This document shows, piece after piece, positions 62,479 to 64,000 of a stretch of DNA of 64,000 nucleotides. A program made the position numbers and the translations under genes. The number at the start of each line of letters is the position of its first letter. Position 1 is the stretch's first letter. The notes under the pieces were generated by a model. It searched no databases. It saw only the letters and a list, made by a program, of their open reading frames with translations, and was not told where the DNA came from. Origin of the DNA: Ilyomonas sp965214235 (lineage in GTDB: Bacteria; Bacteroidota; Bacteroidia; Chitinophagales; Chitinophagaceae); contig CBDCBH010000002.1 in assembly GCA_965214235.1 (NCBI GenBank), positions 806,001 to 870,000 of the forward strand, in the 5' to 3' direction.

Positions 62479-63168
62479 ATGACTAACTTATCCATTAAAA
62501 ACTGGGCGGAAGATGATCGCCCGCGAGAGAAGATGATGCTGAAAGGCACAGAAGCGTTAAGCAATGCAGAACTGCTTGCCATTTTAATTAACAACGGCAC
62601 GCGGGATAGAAGTGCGGTTGATGTTTGTAAAGATTTATTAAGCAAGGTGAACAACGATTTACAAAGGCTTGGCAGCTTATCTATCAAAGAAATTTTACAA
62701 CTAAAAACAAAAGGCATTGGTGAAGCCAAAGCGGTAACTATTGCGGCTGCGCTGGAACTTGGCATCCGCAGAAATGCAGCCGATAACAAACGTGAAGTAA
62801 TTACACAAAGCAGCGAAGTAGCGCAGTTTTTAAAAGCCAAACTGCAATATAAAAAGCACGAAGTATTTGCTGTTTTGTTTTTAAATGGGGCAAATAAAAT
62901 AATGCACTATGAAGTGTTGAGCGAAGGCGGCATCGCGGGAACTGTTGCCGACCCACGAATTATTTTGCGGAAAGCATTATCGCACGATGCTGTGAATTTG
63001 ATTTTATGTCATAATCATCCAAGCGGAAGCATCAAGCCAAGCAGGGCAGACAAAGAATTAACCACAAAAATTAAAGAAGCTGCGTTGTTGTTCGATATGA
63101 CAGTGTTGGATCACATCATTGTGAGTGCCGACGGGCATTATAGCTTTGCTGATGAAGGCATTTTGTAA
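62479..63168 (+). CDS. radC: RadC family JAB-domain protein
   Basis: A 229-residue protein of the UPF0758/RadC type. The N-terminal helix-hairpin-helix part (about residues 20-85, LSNAELLAILINNGTRDRSAV, KGIGEAKAVTIAAALELG) is followed by a JAB1/MPN-like metalloprotease-type domain with LCHNHPSGSIKPSRADKELT, which includes the metal ligands. Despite the name, a role in repair is not proven for the family. A TTG at 62470 is also in frame; the ATG at 62479 is preferred. Confidence 0.94.
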   Translation: MTNLSIKNWAEDDRPREKMMLKGTEALSNAELLAILINNGTRDRSAVDVCKDLLSKVNNDLQRLGSLSIKEILQLKTKGIGEAKAVTIAAALELGIRRNAADNKREVITQSSEVAQFLKAKLQYKKHEVFAVLFLNGANKIMHYEVLSEGGIAGTVADPRIILRKALSHDAVNLILCHNHPSGSIKPSRADKELTTKIKEAALLFDMTVLDHIIVSADGHYSFADEGIL

Positions 63169-63217
63169 CCCTTTTTATTTTACCATCTAAAAATAAAAGG
63201 GTTTGTTTTTATTGATG

Positions 63218-64000
63218 TTATAAACTTTTTAGAAACTGAATTATATTATCTCTGTCCAACTTATTTAGATTCATAAATTGTTGTTTGCTTTTTTGCGCTT
63301 CGCCGCCATGCCATAAAATGGCTTCTTCAAGTGTGTTGGCTCTGCCATCATGCAGATAATAAGGCGTTCCATTGGTAATAGTAAACAAGCCAACACCCCA
63401 AAGTGGTGCGGTTCTCCATTCATGTCCGGTTGCTAAAAAATCTTGCCGGCCATCTGCTAACCCATCGCCCATATCATGTACCAATAAATCGGTATAAGGA
63501 TGAATGCGCTGGTTACTTAGATAGCTTGCGGTAACATCAATTCCGGTTTGTACAGTTGGCTTATGGCAACCCGAACAATTGATTTGATTAAACAAAAACT
63601 GTCCTTTTTTTACATCGGCATCAGTAACATTTCTGCGTGCCGGAACCGCCAGTGTTTTAACGTAAAACAAAACGTAATTCAGTAAACTGTCAACCAATTC
63701 AGGATAGGTATCGCCATGCACAACATTCATCTGTGGCTGCCCGTATGCACTTTCTTTTTTTAGTGCATAGCTTGTGATGCCCATGTCCTGCTGATAAGCC
63801 GATGCTATCTGCATAAGCAATGTGGCTGAATTGGCTTTCCATCCAAACCTGCCGATTTCTATTTTGCTATCAACCGAATCAAACACATAATTCGCTTTTC
63901 CCGTGATGCCATCGCCGTTGGCATCATGCGGATCTTCAAAAGAAAGAATGGTGCTTTCGGGAATACTTTGGAGCAAACCCAAACCTACCATTGTTGGGGC
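63218..64000 (-). CDS. Di-heme oxidoreductase (DUF1111 type), N-terminal part missing
   Basis: The frame stays open to the window end: codons for A-P-T precede the ATG at 63991, which lies inside the family domain (APTMVGLGLLQSIPE), so the gene starts beyond 64000. The 260 visible residues hold one heme c motif, CSGCH, near residue 139 counted from that internal Met. Other blocks are GRFGWKANSATLL, ARRNVTDADVKKGQFLFNQINC, RTAPLWGVG and YYLHDGRANTLEEAILWHGGEA. The family is related to cytochrome c peroxidases; the first heme motif should lie in the missing part. It is presumably periplasmic, and the substrate is unknown. Confidence 0.9.
   Translation of the reverse strand, partial: APTMVGLGLLQSIPESTILSFEDPHDANGDGITGKANYVFDSVDSKIEIGRFGWKANSATLLMQIASAYQQDMGITSYALKKESAYGQPQMNVVHGDTYPELVDSLLNYVLFYVKTLAVPARRNVTDADVKKGQFLFNQINCSGCHKPTVQTGIDVTASYLSNQRIHPYTDLLVHDMGDGLADGRQDFLATGHEWRTAPLWGVGLFTITNGTPYYLHDGRANTLEEAILWHGGEAQKSKQQFMNLNKLDRDNIIQFLKSL

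Overview
The window is a chromosomal piece of a Bacteroidota genome, most likely from the family Chitinophagaceae (the family is an inference). Supporting marks are a PorP/SprF type IX secretion protein next to a large protein with a T9SS type B C-terminal domain, a GldC gliding protein, DUF4270, DUF4251 and DUF4907 family proteins, a TonB-dependent receptor with a carboxypeptidase-like N-terminal domain, a moderate-to-low GC content, and promoter boxes of the Bacteroidota type (TAnnTTTG, sometimes with TTTG 18-21 bases upstream). No insertion sequence, prophage, CRISPR array or rRNA operon was found.

Layout. 1-6.4 kb: end of a beta-helix-like protein, an RND efflux pump without adaptor or outer-membrane partner, a DUF4251 protein and elongation factor G with a clear terminator. 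6.4-10.3 kb: an accessory stretch with an aquaporin, a MaoC-like hydratase sitting between two copies of a 270-base repeat, an AT-rich FkbM methyltransferase and two copies of a hairpin repeat. 10.3-17 kb: sialate O-acetylesterase, NmrA-like reductase, secreted coiled-coil protein, a bimorphic inverted repeat, an outer-membrane-like protein coupled to a lipoprotein hydrolase, and an OmpA-family lipoprotein. 17-22.6 kb (minus strand): RmlD, DegT aminotransferase, CpsB-type phosphatase, FadL-like outer-membrane protein and DUF4270 lipoprotein. 22.9-30 kb: Kelch lipoprotein, DUF4907 lipoprotein, LytTR regulator, then PorP/SprF and its 1231-residue T9SS partner.

30.2-39.4 kb is one long minus-strand block: an AmgK-like sugar kinase fused to a RapZ C-terminal domain, a MurU-like uridylyltransferase (together a cell-wall sugar recycling pair), a glycosyltransferase, GldC, YqeY, CvpA, an alpha/beta hydrolase, a CBS protein, a DUF721/DciA-like protein and RecG. 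39.5-48.5 kb: TrhO, PurC, a TonB receptor, proline dehydrogenase, ThyA, FolA and a methyltransferase. 48.8-55.5 kb is a nucleotide-sugar cluster on the minus strand: UDP-sugar dehydrogenase, C-methyltransferase, glucose-1-phosphate cytidylyltransferase, SDR epimerase/reductase, RmlC-like epimerase and a SAF-domain oxidoreductase. It probably makes an uronic acid precursor and a branched or modified CDP-sugar for surface glycans.

55.6-64 kb is mostly housekeeping: peptide deformylase, RuvX, an aminotransferase, tRNA-Met, FAH-family hydrolase, peptidyl-tRNA hydrolase, ribosomal protein L25, PRPP synthetase, RadC, and a di-heme oxidoreductase cut by the window end. The most interesting points are the kinase-RapZ fusion, the repeat-flanked MaoC gene, the hairpin repeats whose stems change while the loop stays fixed, the apparent loss of a standard start codon in recG, and a possible small RNA between 59.07 and 59.18 kb.
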